Below are positions 1 through 10,961 of a stretch of 64,000 nucleotides of DNA, one piece after another; positions within the stretch are counted from its first letter, which is position 1; every line of letters starts with the position of its first letter. The position numbers and the translations under genes are program-made. The notes beneath the pieces are model-generated. The model searched no databases and had not been told where the DNA came from. It saw only the letters and a list, made by a program, of their open reading frames with translations. This DNA comes from Chrysaora quinquecirrha (taxonomy: Eukaryota; Cnidaria; Scyphozoa; Semaeostomeae; Pelagiidae), in contig JACTAT010000122.1 of assembly GCA_014526335.1 (NCBI GenBank), positions 587,553 to 651,552 of the forward strand, in the 5' to 3' direction.

Positions 1-299
1 GAGCACAATAACGCGAAGATGATCAGTTTTTTCATAAGTTTTAACTTTTGCTTTACCTGTGTCTACTATCTCCATCACTGTAATCCCTGTGAATTCTTTA
101 GTTATCGACAATACTGTTTCGACGACACTTGAGTGTGGATTGCAATTTATTAATTTATTTATTTTGTGATATTAGTTTTTGATAATAAACAGTAGATGTG
201 TAGTTTTTGATGACTTCAGCTACCAAAGGTGGCTTGTTTTTTTGATTTGTAATCAATTTATGTGAAATGCAATGCTCTTTTATACAGCTCCCTCTGCTT

Positions 300-1035
300 A
301 ATGAGTCTTAGTAGACTCACTACATAAGTCCCACTACTTCGCTCGATGTTGTTGTTGTTGTTTTCTTCAATCGCTCAGTGTGGGACTTATGCTATGGATT
401 TATGTCCTTACAGCTCTGAAACTGGCAAGCCGCGCTAAAAAATTGGCGTCCCAATCAGATTGCAGCATTTGCCTAAAAACAATAGCTATTGTCTTTTGAA
501 CCAATCAAACCTCTTCATAGCATGAATCTCCAGAATGAGGCCGTTCTCTGACGTTGTCGGACTGGTCTGGAAAATATTTTAGTTCCAGAGCTGTGCGGAC
601 ATGAGTCTCTGTTGGATTGACAAATCAAAATAAGGGGAGCGTAAACTAGAGACTCGTGTCGTGAGTCTAGAGTCTTAGGCCCTGGCCAAACGGTCAAATA
701 TTGTTTGTAAAACATTTAAAATTTGCGTGTCAGGCAGAATCAGAATGTTTTATTGTCTGGCCATGCCACGTTGCTAAACATTATTTAAACATTTTTTGCT
801 TGCGTCAAGAAAATCTTGTTTTCTGAAGTGGCTAAAGGTTCAATCAATGCTTGATAAACAAATTTAAAATGTTTCAAAAACAATTTTTCATCGTGTGGCT
901 AGGGTGGCCAGGGCCTACTCACGACACGAGTCTCCAGTTTACGCTCCCCTTATTTCGATTTGTCATTCCAACAGAGCGATTCTAGAAAACAGCAACAACA
1001 ACATCGAGCGAAGTAGTGGGACTTATGCAGCGAGT
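300..1035. repeat. Nested inverted repeat, foldback-like
   Basis: The segment near 300-380 (CACTACTTCGCTCGATGTTG followed by more TTG) recurs inverted at about 980-1020. The segment near 600-670 (containing AAATAAGGGGAGCGTAAACT on the other strand) recurs inverted at about 905-970. This gives a nested palindromic layout around a centre near 680-900. The element class is unknown and the ends are approximate. Confidence 0.5.
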
Positions 1036-2098
1036 CTAGCCAGGGCCTTAGGCCCTGCTTTATGCCTCGTTTTCGTGTGAAGCAAATGGTAACTGTTAAT
1101 TGTTTGCCAACGCCACGTCGCTAAACATTGTTCGTCTAACAGCTTTTTCTTGCCTCAAATATAATTTGTTTTTTAACTTTTCTAAAGAACTTTGCGTAAC
1201 AGATTTTCTTGTTTCTGCTTGTCAAGCAATGTTTTGTGACGTAGCCAAAGGTTCAAACAATGCGTGACGAGATAAGCAAATTTAAAATGTTTGACAAACA
1301 ATGTTTGATCGTTTGGGCAGGGCCTTAGGCCATACGTTAGGCCCTGTTTTATGTCAAGGAAAATGTTTCACTGTTTGGCCATGTCACATTGCTAAACATT
1401 GCTCGTCAAACATTTTTGCTTGCTTCAAATGAAACTGGCTTTTTAACTTTTTCATAAACTTTGCATAACAAGGTTTGCTTTTTTGCTTAAGAAATGTTTT
1501 TGGACGTAGAAAATGTTTAAACAATGCTTAACAAAATGTTTGACAAACAATGTTAGGGCCTTAGGCCATACGTTATGCTTATGCCCTGTTTTCAGGTGAA
1601 GCAAAATGTTTTACTGTTTGATCAAGCCACGCCGCTAAACATTTCTACTCGAAAATGCTTGACTCTTACCAGCGGACACCCAAAACACGGACATACCTGT
1701 ACCGAGTGTAGTTTGCCATTTTGCGGTGTTTACTGATCACTCGCATTGCATGTCTGTAATTGCCGCTTTGCGAGTAACAATCCATTGATAACCTAACTGG
1801 ATTACATGATTTCTGCGATTATTACTTTGCCTGGGCGTCGAAGCGGTGACTTGACAAGGGGGCGATTTACGCTAGTGCTTCGGCCGAAGAGCGTCAATGG
1901 TTAACTTTTTCAACAAAATAACTTTAAACGAAAGCTTTTTGGAGCGGGTTCAACTTAGCAACGATAAACAGATAAACAGTTTTATTTATATAATTTCTTT
2001 TACAACACAGTTGACATCATCTTTGAACCATAAAGCGTAAAGTCGTTGGTGTTTGGATCTTGCGAGCCAAGATTCCAAAACGACTTGTTGTTGTTGAC

Positions 2099-2544
2099 GG
2101 GAGTCTCCCGGGGGGGGGTACTTCCATTATTCAGTATACTAGACGTGCCGCCCAAATGGGTAACTTTTTCAGCGACAGTTTCCCTACATATAGGTTGGTT
2201 TTTTTGTAAAGGATCTCTACACATGGGTAGTAAAAACTTTTAGACATGCATTGCTTTTAAAAGCCTGATAAATCTTTGTATTTAGAATCAATTTTATGGT
2301 GCAAATCGGGTGAATGCGTTTCTTTTTCAGCGCAAATGCCTTTTCGCCGCATTTAGAGTTCCTTAGGTGTTTAAATTGCGTTGAAATATTTGAGATATTA
2401 ATTGGTACAAATGGGTGTAAAATTTCGTTGCTTTTTCTATAAATGGGTATCACGACTAATAGAATTTATTGGTAGGTTTGGAAAAACCGGGCGGCACGTC
2501 TAGTCTTTTCAACAATAAAGTACCCCCCCCCCCCGGGGGAGTCT
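2099..2544. mobile_element. Non-autonomous TIR element with poly-G/C ends
   Basis: The left end (a run of G, then GTACTTCCATTATTCAGTAT, then ACTAGACGTGCCGCCC) is mirrored by the right end (GGGCGGCACGTCTAGT, then TTCAACAATAAAGTAC and a run of C). The sequence GGGAGTCT stands immediately outside both ends, compatible with an 8-bp target duplication as made by hAT elements. That reading is tentative because the ends are homopolymers. No transposase frame is present. A second copy starts at about 44825 and runs into a gap. Confidence 0.65.
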
Positions 2545-3772
2545 ATACCAAGTGGCATAGGTAGCCTTCAATGAGTAACCTGTAGCAATGTTGCCGAGGT
2601 GCAATTCACTCCTTGGACTCTTTTACACCCTTTGCGGGGACTTCTATTGTTTTCATAGAAATCCCTTAGAAATCCTTTGGTTTCAACGGTAATCTCTTAT
2701 ATCTTTTCGAGAAGTGAAATGCCCCTCGAATTTTGCCGAAAGATGCCTTGCAAAAGGATTACGTCAAGGATTACGCGTTTACACCCTGTCGACAAAAGAG
2801 GCCCTTTCAGGGTATTAGCGGTATGGGATATTTCCAGAAAAAATCCAAGGTGTTTAAAGGGATAATTCTAGTCAATAAAAAAAGTATACGGGATATTTTT
2901 TGTTAAATTCTTGGATGAAAGTGAGAAAAATACAAGGGATAGTCAACTAAAGTCCTGAGTCTGTAAAAGAACTCAACCAAAATCTTGTTTCGCTGAGTCA
3001 GCAAAAGCAAAACCTCGATTTCATCATAAGCGGAGAAGCAACCATGGCGTTTCCCGGACATGGCGTTTCCCGGACGGGTTTAGCAGCGGTCGAAAATCGC
3101 ACGCCTTGAAAAGCACTCTTGAAATTTTCTGAATCTGCCCGCAAGGTAGTTAAGACAGCGTATCAGATGTTAACGTGCATGAGCTATTATTCAGCAGCTA
3201 AGTAGGAATGTTTTATGGGTAATTATTTTTCTTTAATCAACATCAGTTTTCCTCCCTAACCAGACAAACCAAAACCAAGCCCAGTAAAGGTAAACCCTTT
3301 CCTTGAACTAGCTGTTTTGCTAGCTTGCAAAATAAACTCGATAATCACTTACATAATACAGTACGCATAAACCGTATAATTCCTCAATATACCTAACAAT
3401 ATACCTACTCACTAACAAGGTCCTAATACGCTTTGTTAGTCGTTATTCTCTACCTATGTTCGCATTCCTACCAAAAACATCCGCAATTTCGGAATATTCA
3501 ATTGACAAGTAACAAAACCATTGTAATTAACCGTCTTAATGAACTTGTGTGGGTACAATTAGCATTTTGAAGACCATACCAAAGAGGATGAGTAAAGTGC
3601 TTCATCATCATTGCGCAGAGAAACGACAACGGGATAGTCAGGCAAGAAATTGAGAGTTCGTCTTGAAACATTATCTAGCTTTAATTAAAGGTACATTTTT
3701 GATTTTTGTATTTTTATAATTACTTATGTTCATTATATATTGACTAAGATTAATGACCATTGACTTAGATCA

Positions 3773-4070
3773 TACACTTTTTTAATAAGCAACCGCTCAA
3801 TAAGCAACTAGTGCTGAACTGACCTTAACATTGAGCAACTTGAGGGCTCAATTGAATTACTGCAAGCAACTAAGAAGTCAAACAACCACGCTTATACTCT
3901 TTCTTGTTGTTAAGAAATTGTTCGTTCTTATGTTTTGTATCGTTTTGTAGTATGTTGAAGTTCGTTAACTACCGTTTTTCCACTTACTGTCTCCCAAAAG
4001 AAGTGTCTAAACTTTTAAGCAACTTTGAGGGCTGGACAAAAGTCAAGTAGTTGCTTATTAAAAAAGTGTA
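3773..4070. mobile_element. MITE, TA-flanked, family A
   Basis: The ends are inverted copies (TACACTTTTTTAATAAGCAAC at the left, GTTGCTTATTAAAAAAGTGTA at the right) bounded by TA, as expected of Tc1/mariner-type non-autonomous elements. There is no coding capacity. Its right edge is 130 bp upstream of the start codon of the DOMON gene. A second, longer copy lies at 19954-20350. Confidence 0.75.
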
Positions 4071-4200
4071 GTTCTTAAGAACAGTAGCCATCGAATGCTT
4101 GAGGACAAGAAAAGAATTTTGATCTGTAAACTTCATCATAATGTACGTATTCTGTTGACAATTCTTTTTATCTTATTTTCTAGATAGTTCTATACAAAAC

Positions 4201-7200
4201 ATGTTGCTTCTTACTCTCTGTGCGTTAGTTTCCACTGCTATTTCTCAGGTTTGTCTCTGCAATTTCACTTTTTCATGCACTTTTTTATTTTAATGATTTT
4301 AAGGCATAAGAATTCAGTGGAAGCCCTTTCCCCAAATGATATCACCAAATTTTTCATACAATTTTTTTAAGTGCTTTAAAACAAAGTTCCTTATGTCCTA
4401 AGAATAGTTAACTTCGCGGAGCTATTTGATCCCAGATATATACCATTAATGAGAACGTCCAAACATCCAACATCAAAATCTGTTCCGGTGATCTCGAACC
4501 TGACTGTGGCGCTAATTTACTACTCTTAGGTACCTAATTGCCGTCCCCCCACGCTAATTAATTTTTGAAAATTTTTCCAACCCCCGCTCTTATTAGGACC
4601 CCCCGCTTATTAAATTTTTCAACTTCGCGTAAGTGACGCGTATTGAAAATTCATATCAGAGGATTCAAAATCACAAAATAAATAGATACCAGTCTTGCAT
4701 AGACAAAATAAGATAAAAATTGAGTCTGAGTCTTGAGTCATTTTCAACAAAATCCAACCCCCGCTAATTGGGACCCCCGGCAATTAATTTTCAACAAAAA
4801 ATCCAACCCCCCGCTAATTGGGACCCCCGGCAATTAGGCACCTAAGAGTAATCTTTGGATTTAATGTTCCCTTTCAAAAGTTTACACCTTTCTAGTCATT
4901 GGCGCAAGCGATTTTAGCGACACCAAAACGATTGCAACGACATAGTGTCGAACAAGTTCCTTAGATCTAATAATTCGATAACTCCTTTCAGCTTTGTTGT
5001 GATAGCCTACCTCCTTAGATTAGATCTAGAATGATTTGATAGCTTCTTTCAGCCCTCGATGCTTCGAACATAATATTCCCTGATATTAAAGCCTCAGATA
5101 TCGCAAACTATCACCCATACTACCCTTTCTCATAAATGATGCATAACATATGTTTAATTTAAGCATAATATACAGCATAATGAGCATTATTTATGCATAA
5201 TTTATTCGTTTTATACGCATAATTAATTCATAATATATGCATAATTCATGCATATTTTGTGCATGATTTATGCACGATTTACTATGATTTTTGCGTAATT
5301 TATGCATACTTCCTTGTAATTTAATACATTTCTAATTCTTTCAGGCTGGAACAAGAGGAGAAATTTGTTATTTATCTGGTGGATCAGGTGTATTTCAAGG
5401 ATTTCATGCTACTGGATACTTCACTCCACCTTTTCAAACTCCAGTAAGTGGTCTTTTCAAATCACTATTCATTTCATTTCACTTGTGCAAATGGGTCACT
5501 CGATCATGCGAACAGTTTTCTGGGCATGCGTAGTTTGTTTCAGTGACGAAGATTCCCTTGTCATCCCTAGACTTATTACACGAGTCCCAGTTGTCGCAGC
5601 TACCATCTTATTTGTTGTTGTTGTCAGAAAGCTGCCAAAACTGGGCAAATCTCAGTGTTCCGAATTGCTGTTGTTGTTGGCCTAGATTTTATGAACGGAA
5701 CATGAGGCTCGTGTAATATGTCATCCCCGAACGCGGGACTGATCATGGAAGTTGAATTTACTTTTTACTTTCTCGAGACCAGCTCAGTAGAGCCAATCAA
5801 ATTGGTAGCGCGACCAGAGTCCAAAAGTTTAAATAATTCGCGCGGCTTCTTTTGAGCGATCTCACGGGCGACCAAATTCGCATAAGTAGAAATCCGCCTT
5901 TTAACTCGAGTGTTTGTACCGTTCTTATGCGCCAAGGTGTGTGCGCTCTTCGGGTGGGACAACAGTACAACGTCTGAAACGATCAACTGTTTGGACACGT
6001 CAGACTCCATGAAGGGTGCCAGTCCAATCGTGTGTTGCGTTACCTTTTTCCTTGTTTCGTGTCTCAGCTTTTTTCTGTAGATGTTTTTCTCAACCCTGAC
6101 CTCTAATTTTTAGGCCACAGGAACTGTTCTATCTGGTGTTTCCTTGGTCAATGGAGCAATCGTTTGCAGGTCTGTATAGAGTTTATCTATCATATATTTA
6201 ACAGCTCTATCGTAATCACATTTTATTGATCATTTTGAATTTTGAATTTTCATGATTTGAAACTACACGCTTTTTTTATAAGGAACCACTTTATAAGGAA
6301 CCTACATGTAGAAGGCCCGAAAATTTAAGAACTTATACTACTAAAGAGAAAATCATTAAGGAACTTTGAATGTTGAATACTTTTATCATTGCAAATAATC
6401 AAGAATTAGAAAGCCGGTTCCATACATTTGCATTCGAAAATCACATAAATTGTACGTTACGCATGTATCAAATGTTTCCTTGAGTAGTCCCGAGCTTTGC
6501 TCACATGAAAATGTCTCTCTTTTATTGTTAAGACCACTGTATGTGCAGTTAAAATTAAGGAACTATTAAGGAACTTTTGGAACTACAATTGTCTCAAAAG
6601 AGGACAAAAATAAGGAAATTTAAGAACTAGGCCTTGAGGTAGGTTCCTTATAAAAAAAGCGTGTACGTTATAGTTATTACATTCGTCAAGTTGTCCGCTC
6701 CTGCACATCCCATCACCCCGCTCTAATCACATTGAGAAGCAAGCAAGCAAGCAATATCTATTTTTTAAAGCAGGTTGGGGGCTCTGGCAGCTATGCAGCT
6801 GATGTGGACCTGCAGCTTGTGCCCCCAGACTAATATGCTAGAACGAATACCCTGGGTACTCATTTACCGACCTCGGAAGGGTGCACAGCTGAGTTGACTG
6901 TAGGCTTGAGGAAAGTGGTCCCGACGAGATTCGAGCCCACGACCTCAAGATCGTGAGCCGAACGCCTTGATCACTCGGCCACACCACCAGAAAACAGCCC
7001 TTAGGTTGTTATGGTTGTTTGAGGATGTTGTTGGAGTTGTTGCTCTTACCAGTGAGTGGAAAAGTCTATTGTGGTAAAGAGGTGTTCCCTGTTGTGGAGG
7101 TTTCTTCTACCACAAAAGAACTTTAGGACGAAAATTGTGTGTCCATTCTTTGAAAATGTCTTGTGTACAGAAGCATCCGTAGCGTCTGAAAAAACCAATT

Positions 7201-10200
7201 ACAATTTGAAGCTATTTCTGCACAGATATCTCGTTTGAATCAAGCTAAGCAGTGATGGTGCGTAACATAGCTCATATACTGCGTAGGCAAGGAACTGAAC
7301 CCCCTGCAAATAAGTAGGTTTGATTGAAAATCCAGGGGGCTCGAGTCTTGATATTATTGATAATTGCTATTGTAGGCTCACCGGCAAGGCATTCGAGTAG
7401 AGTCATCGGCAACCTTATCGATTTACTTGCATTCACCGCACAACAAACAACAACCAAGATGACGTCAACAACAGCAACAACAACCAAAGCTGCAACAACT
7501 ACAACAACATCAATGAAAACAACAACTTTAGTCTCAAATACAGATATGACATCATCAACCACATCCATGACAACAACTAATGCAAACGAGGCCAGCAGCA
7601 TGTCAGCAGCAGGCCAGACAACCCCAACGAAAGCAACCTCTACATATAAAATGACGTCATCAGAGGGCTCGAGCAGTTCAATGCAAAGTGGAACTAGCAC
7701 GATGATGTCGGAAACAACAACAACAAATATGCGGATGCATAATTCAACTCAACGAACTATGGCAACCACTACTTACGCTCCAATGAATCAAATGGTGAGG
7801 AGAAATCTTTTTAGAACCGCGGGCAAATTCAGATTCATTTGTCTAAAGCTCTTGACATACGATGTAAATAGGTTTTTGTTTACGCAGCCGTCTCGCTGGA
7901 TTACATAGGCCCCTTGAGTTCTCCAGTTTTCTCCGCGAGAGAGACGTGTAGCAAGTCCGATAGGCCCCACCACCACTGAAATGATCTTTTTTCAAATCTG
8001 AACATCATACCGTGAAGGAGCAGTGTATTCAATGAGGATGACGATATGTATAATCAAATTTGGTACAGTTATATCTAATTTTTGTCAATTCTTCTTTCTA
8101 AGTCAGCTCTTGAAATTAGTGCTCCGAAGAACCCCAAGTTATATTTTGACAACGTTTTAGAAAGCACTGCTCTATCTCAGCTGATTTGATGAATAAAAGT
8201 CATCCCGTAAAAGACATTGGGACAGACCCCGTTACCCAGTATAATGGGAGCGCACCGGGCTTTAGTCAGCTAGTACTTAAATTCGGCCATGCTTGAGGAA
8301 ATAGTAACTAAATTAAAGGCAATTTATTGAACAGCGATGAAATGGAGAGACGTTTGGGTTGTGTGACTTTAGTAGAATGGTTTTCCTTTCTCTTTTAATG
8401 CAGTTAAAAATCGGTCCTTTTGCTCACCATTCAGAGAATGAAAAATATTAAGATAAAGAACTTTATTTAGATTTTTTTCGATTTCTAGATTGACCTGACC
8501 AGCTGTGGCAAAGAGAAAGGCTGCTACAGGGTCCCAAGCGGATGTCAAATCAATTTGTGCAAGTTCGTAGCGACATGGAAGCCTGATGTCATGAAGAAAT
8601 ACGTCCAAATAGAACTTTACAGCAAAGCTAGAGGTTGGGTGGCTTTTGGCCTTAACAAAGAACCTAATAAGATGGTAAGTAATCAAGGGTTTTAGTCACA
8701 TAATTCTGATATCAGCAACCAATAATATAATTGTTCTATGGGACCAACACGAGACGCTTTTAGGATCGTTGTGAGCGGGATGAATTCGTGTAAGAAGGTA
8801 TCCCGGTGGCAATTTCAAACAGATAGATTTTGAAGCAAAAAATCGAAATTTTGCAACCATAGTTTTCCAAAAATTTCGGTCGATTCTAGAGAGCACGACC
8901 TCTCCTGGCCTCCTAGTTAAGAAGTCCCTGACCAGTCAGCATGCTGCTGTAGCATAGAGCTATCGTGACAGATGAATGCCATCGTTCCACTTCCACATGG
9001 CTAGTTTTCGGAACAGCGCGGAGTGTTAGCGTTTACGGAGACGCCTATAGCCGAAGTCAAGGTGCACGAAAGCAAAGCCATGGGCTCTTAGTACTGCTTT
9101 CTCTACGGTTCATTTAACATTAGCTACTTCAACTGTTAAAAACTGCTACACCTTGCAAAGAATGGATTGCATCTTGATGCCAGATTACTGAATGAATGCG
9201 TGAATAAACTTGAGTTGTGCATGACTTCAAACTGTGAACTATAGCGGAAACAATTTTGGACATACTGTAAATTCAGTGTCCCTCCCAGCCCCCTCCCTTC
9301 TACGCCTATTTACCCCGCTCAGTTTGCATAACCTACAGTTTGTAAAAAATCCATTGTATCTGCTGAAACAATAAAGGCGCAACTCCCAAACTGGGCTACA
9401 GCATCATATTGAGTTAAAGATATATTCCCGTACTTTTTCTTTTCAGGCTGGAACTTATGGTGAAATCTGCTACAGAGACGGATCAAATACAATCGTCAAA
9501 GCCTTTCATGCAAGGGCCAGGATCACTCCCACCTTTTCTAACGTAAATGTGAGTGAAAACGAGTGTTCTTTTTTAAAATATGTAAGTACAGTATACTGTA
9601 TTTAGGGATCAATGAGTTGTCTAAAATTTCTGTTTTCCTCTTACTTGAAGGGTTGGAAGGTAAACAAGACTCAGGTTATAATGTCAAATGGAGCTTTGAC
9701 ATGCAGGTAATCTTGGCTTTCTGAGCTTTTAATTATCGAAAATTGGGAGAAAACCCAAGGGACACACGAATGGATGAGATGTGCAGACCCACCCATTTAT
9801 AATTCATCCCTTTAAATGGAGAAAGAAATTTTCCATCAAATCTCTTTTTTGTACTCTTATCCAGATACACACGCACATTCGCAGCGATCAGCAACCTCGC
9901 TTTCGATATCAACCAAGACTTGTACATTACCGTTGCTTCTGGCGACAGTATAAGCCCAGGAGGTGTTCCAACATATCATGGTGCAAATCGTTATTCTTCT
10001 ACAATGAAATATAACATTGCTGCTGCATTGAAGATGAGTGGTAACAAAAATAACAAGAAGAAACCAACTGGAATGGCATCAAGGATGTCGTCATCTGCTT
10101 TAGGTAAGTTGGATAAATCTGCTCTGACTTTCATCTAGAATTCTGATGCTTGATTTTTCAAGGCAGCATATTTTTCATGGTTGCCTTGGTCTAGTCTGAC

Positions 10201-10610
10201 CTGACATGACCTGACCCAAAACGTCCTGACCTCACCTTACTTGACCTGATCTGAGCTGAGCTGACCTGACCTGACCTGACCTCATTTGACGTTACTTGAC
10301 CTAACCTCGCCTCACTTGACCTGAGCTGATCTGAGCTGACCTGAGCTGACCTGACCTGACCTGACCTGACCTGACCAAACCTAACCTGACCTGACCTAAT
10401 CAAATCTCTGATCTGATCTGATGCTTCTCGGTCTGGGTCTGATCGGATGTAATCTGATCTGATTTGATCTGTTCCGCTTTGGTCCGATGATCTGATCTGT
10501 TTCAATTTGATCTGACCTCACTGGTCCGCTGTTATCTTGTTAATACTTTGCTTCTTTTTTCAGTTCTCATTTTGCTTGGGTTCATCAGCATCTTGGCGCA
10601 ATATCTTTAA
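4201..10610 (+). CDS. DOMON-domain surface protein with Thr/Ser-rich stretch
   Basis: Proposed CDS exons are 4201-4248, 5345-5443, 6114-6169, 7401-7794 (an acceptor at 7376 also exists but breaks the frame), 8489-8674, 9447-9548, 9651-9706, 9865-10103 and 10564-10610. All junctions are GT-AG, and together they give one frame of 408 aa. Exon 1 encodes a hydrophobic signal peptide (MLLLTLCALVSTAIS). Exons 2-3 encode AGTRGEICY...IVCR, half of a DOMON-like domain. Exon 4 is a Thr/Ser-rich, mucin-like stretch of about 130 residues. Exons 5-8 encode a full DOMON-type domain (IDLTSCGKEKGC..., GWVAFGL, AGTYGEICY..., RYTRTFAAISN). The last exon encodes a short hydrophobic tail (VLILLGFISILAQYL) typical of a GPI-anchor signal or a terminal membrane segment. 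DOMON domains bind haem or sugars in known families, but the ligand here is unknown. The gene looks related to FRRS1/DOMON surface proteins but lacks the cytochrome b561 part. Exons 5-9 are secure; the joining of exons 1-4 is less so. Confidence 0.72.
4521..4850. mobile_element. MITE with TACTCTTAGG inverted ends
   Basis: The left end TACTCTTAGGTACCTAATTG is mirrored by CAATTAGGCACCTAAGAGTA at the right. Inside are repeated CCAACCCCCGCTAATT-like words in both orientations. A fragment of the same family (AGGCACCTAAGAGTAAC) occurs near 61735-61757 in an intron of the LDL-receptor-like gene. The element lies in intron 1 of the DOMON gene. Confidence 0.65.
6264..6665. mobile_element. MITE, TA-flanked, family B
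   Basis: The left end TACACGCTTTTTTTATAAGG is exactly inverted at the right end (CCTTATAAAAAAAGCGTGTA). The 22-bp terminal repeats are bounded by TA, as in Tc1/mariner-derived MITEs. The interior holds AAAATCATTAAGGAACTTT and AATTAGAAAGCCGGTTCCAT. Both phrases reappear around the tandem array at 34160-35580, marking that locus as a second copy of the family. It lies in an intron of the DOMON gene. Confidence 0.8.
6735..6995 (-). repeat. tRNA-derived SINE (Ser/Leu-like head)
   Basis: On the minus strand the head reads GGTGTGGCCGAGTGATCAAG (A box) and later GGGCTCGAATCTCGTC (B box). It is tRNA-like over about 95 bases, followed by a non-tRNA body ending in a (GCTT)n-type tail at 6735. I call it a SINE rather than a tRNA gene because the body and tail follow directly and the locus is intronic. 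Confidence 0.65.
10186..10516. repeat. Pentanucleotide tandem repeat (CTGAC/TGATC)n
   Basis: About 330 bp of near-uniform CTGAC units grades into TGATCTGATC at the right end. It sits in the last intron of the DOMON gene. An antisense frame across it (SGQVRSGQVR type) is a by-product of the repeat and not a gene. Confidence 0.9.
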
Positions 10611-10961
10611 GATGAAGGAAGACACGCTGATGAAGTGTGAGACTATTTGTGAATAGATGAAACTTTTTGCAAAATTAATAGTTTTGTTATAGCTTAATAC
10701 AGTACAGTATTGTATCAAAATCGTTATGTCGTTTTTCTGTTAATTTTCGAAAAATTCATTGTGTAAATCTTGTTATTCATGTTACAGAAGGCAAATTTAT
10801 TTCTCTTCAAAGAATTTTCTTCCAAAATTTTTCTTCCAAAAATTTTTCTTCCAAAATTTTCTTCCAAAATTTTTCTTCCAAAATTTTTGTTCCAATAATT
10901 TCTTCTTCCTTCTTCCAAACATTTTTTTTAATGCAAGTCTCGTTTTGATTCTTATTTGTGT
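10611..10961. other. Intergenic, 3' flank of DOMON gene
   Basis: This is AT-rich sequence with a short run of about six imperfect TTCTTCCAAAATTT units at 10805-10915. It presumably includes the 3' UTR of the upstream gene. I saw no clear AATAAA signal. Confidence 0.5.

Larger units (their letters stand above)
1..4200. other. Repeat-rich intergenic region
   Basis: I could not support a gene here. The stretch holds several elements listed separately. It also has inverted copies of one sequence (roughly 300-380 against 980-1035, and 600-680 against 905-980, sharing the phrase ending in GTGGGACTTATG) and copies of the dispersed CCTGGCCAAACG family between about 670 and 1640. Short open frames exist but lack splice context or family resemblance. 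About 3080-3770 shows nothing I recognise and may contain the promoter of the DOMON gene. Confidence 0.5.

Noticed and set aside
1..120. Possible minus-strand exon near the left edge
   Set aside because: A donor-like TTTACCTGTGTC is present but no protein family could be read from the adjoining bases.
6895..6990. A tRNA gene (Ser/Leu-like) on the minus strand
   Set aside because: A tRNA-like head joined to a non-tRNA body and a simple-repeat tail in an intron is a SINE.
7272..7700. Antisense 142-codon Val-rich frame
   Set aside because: Reverse complement of the ACA/ACG-rich mucin-like exon on the plus strand, where splice sites support coding.
10191..10505. Antisense RSGQVRSGQ-type frame
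   Set aside because: Artefact of the CTGAC pentanucleotide repeat.
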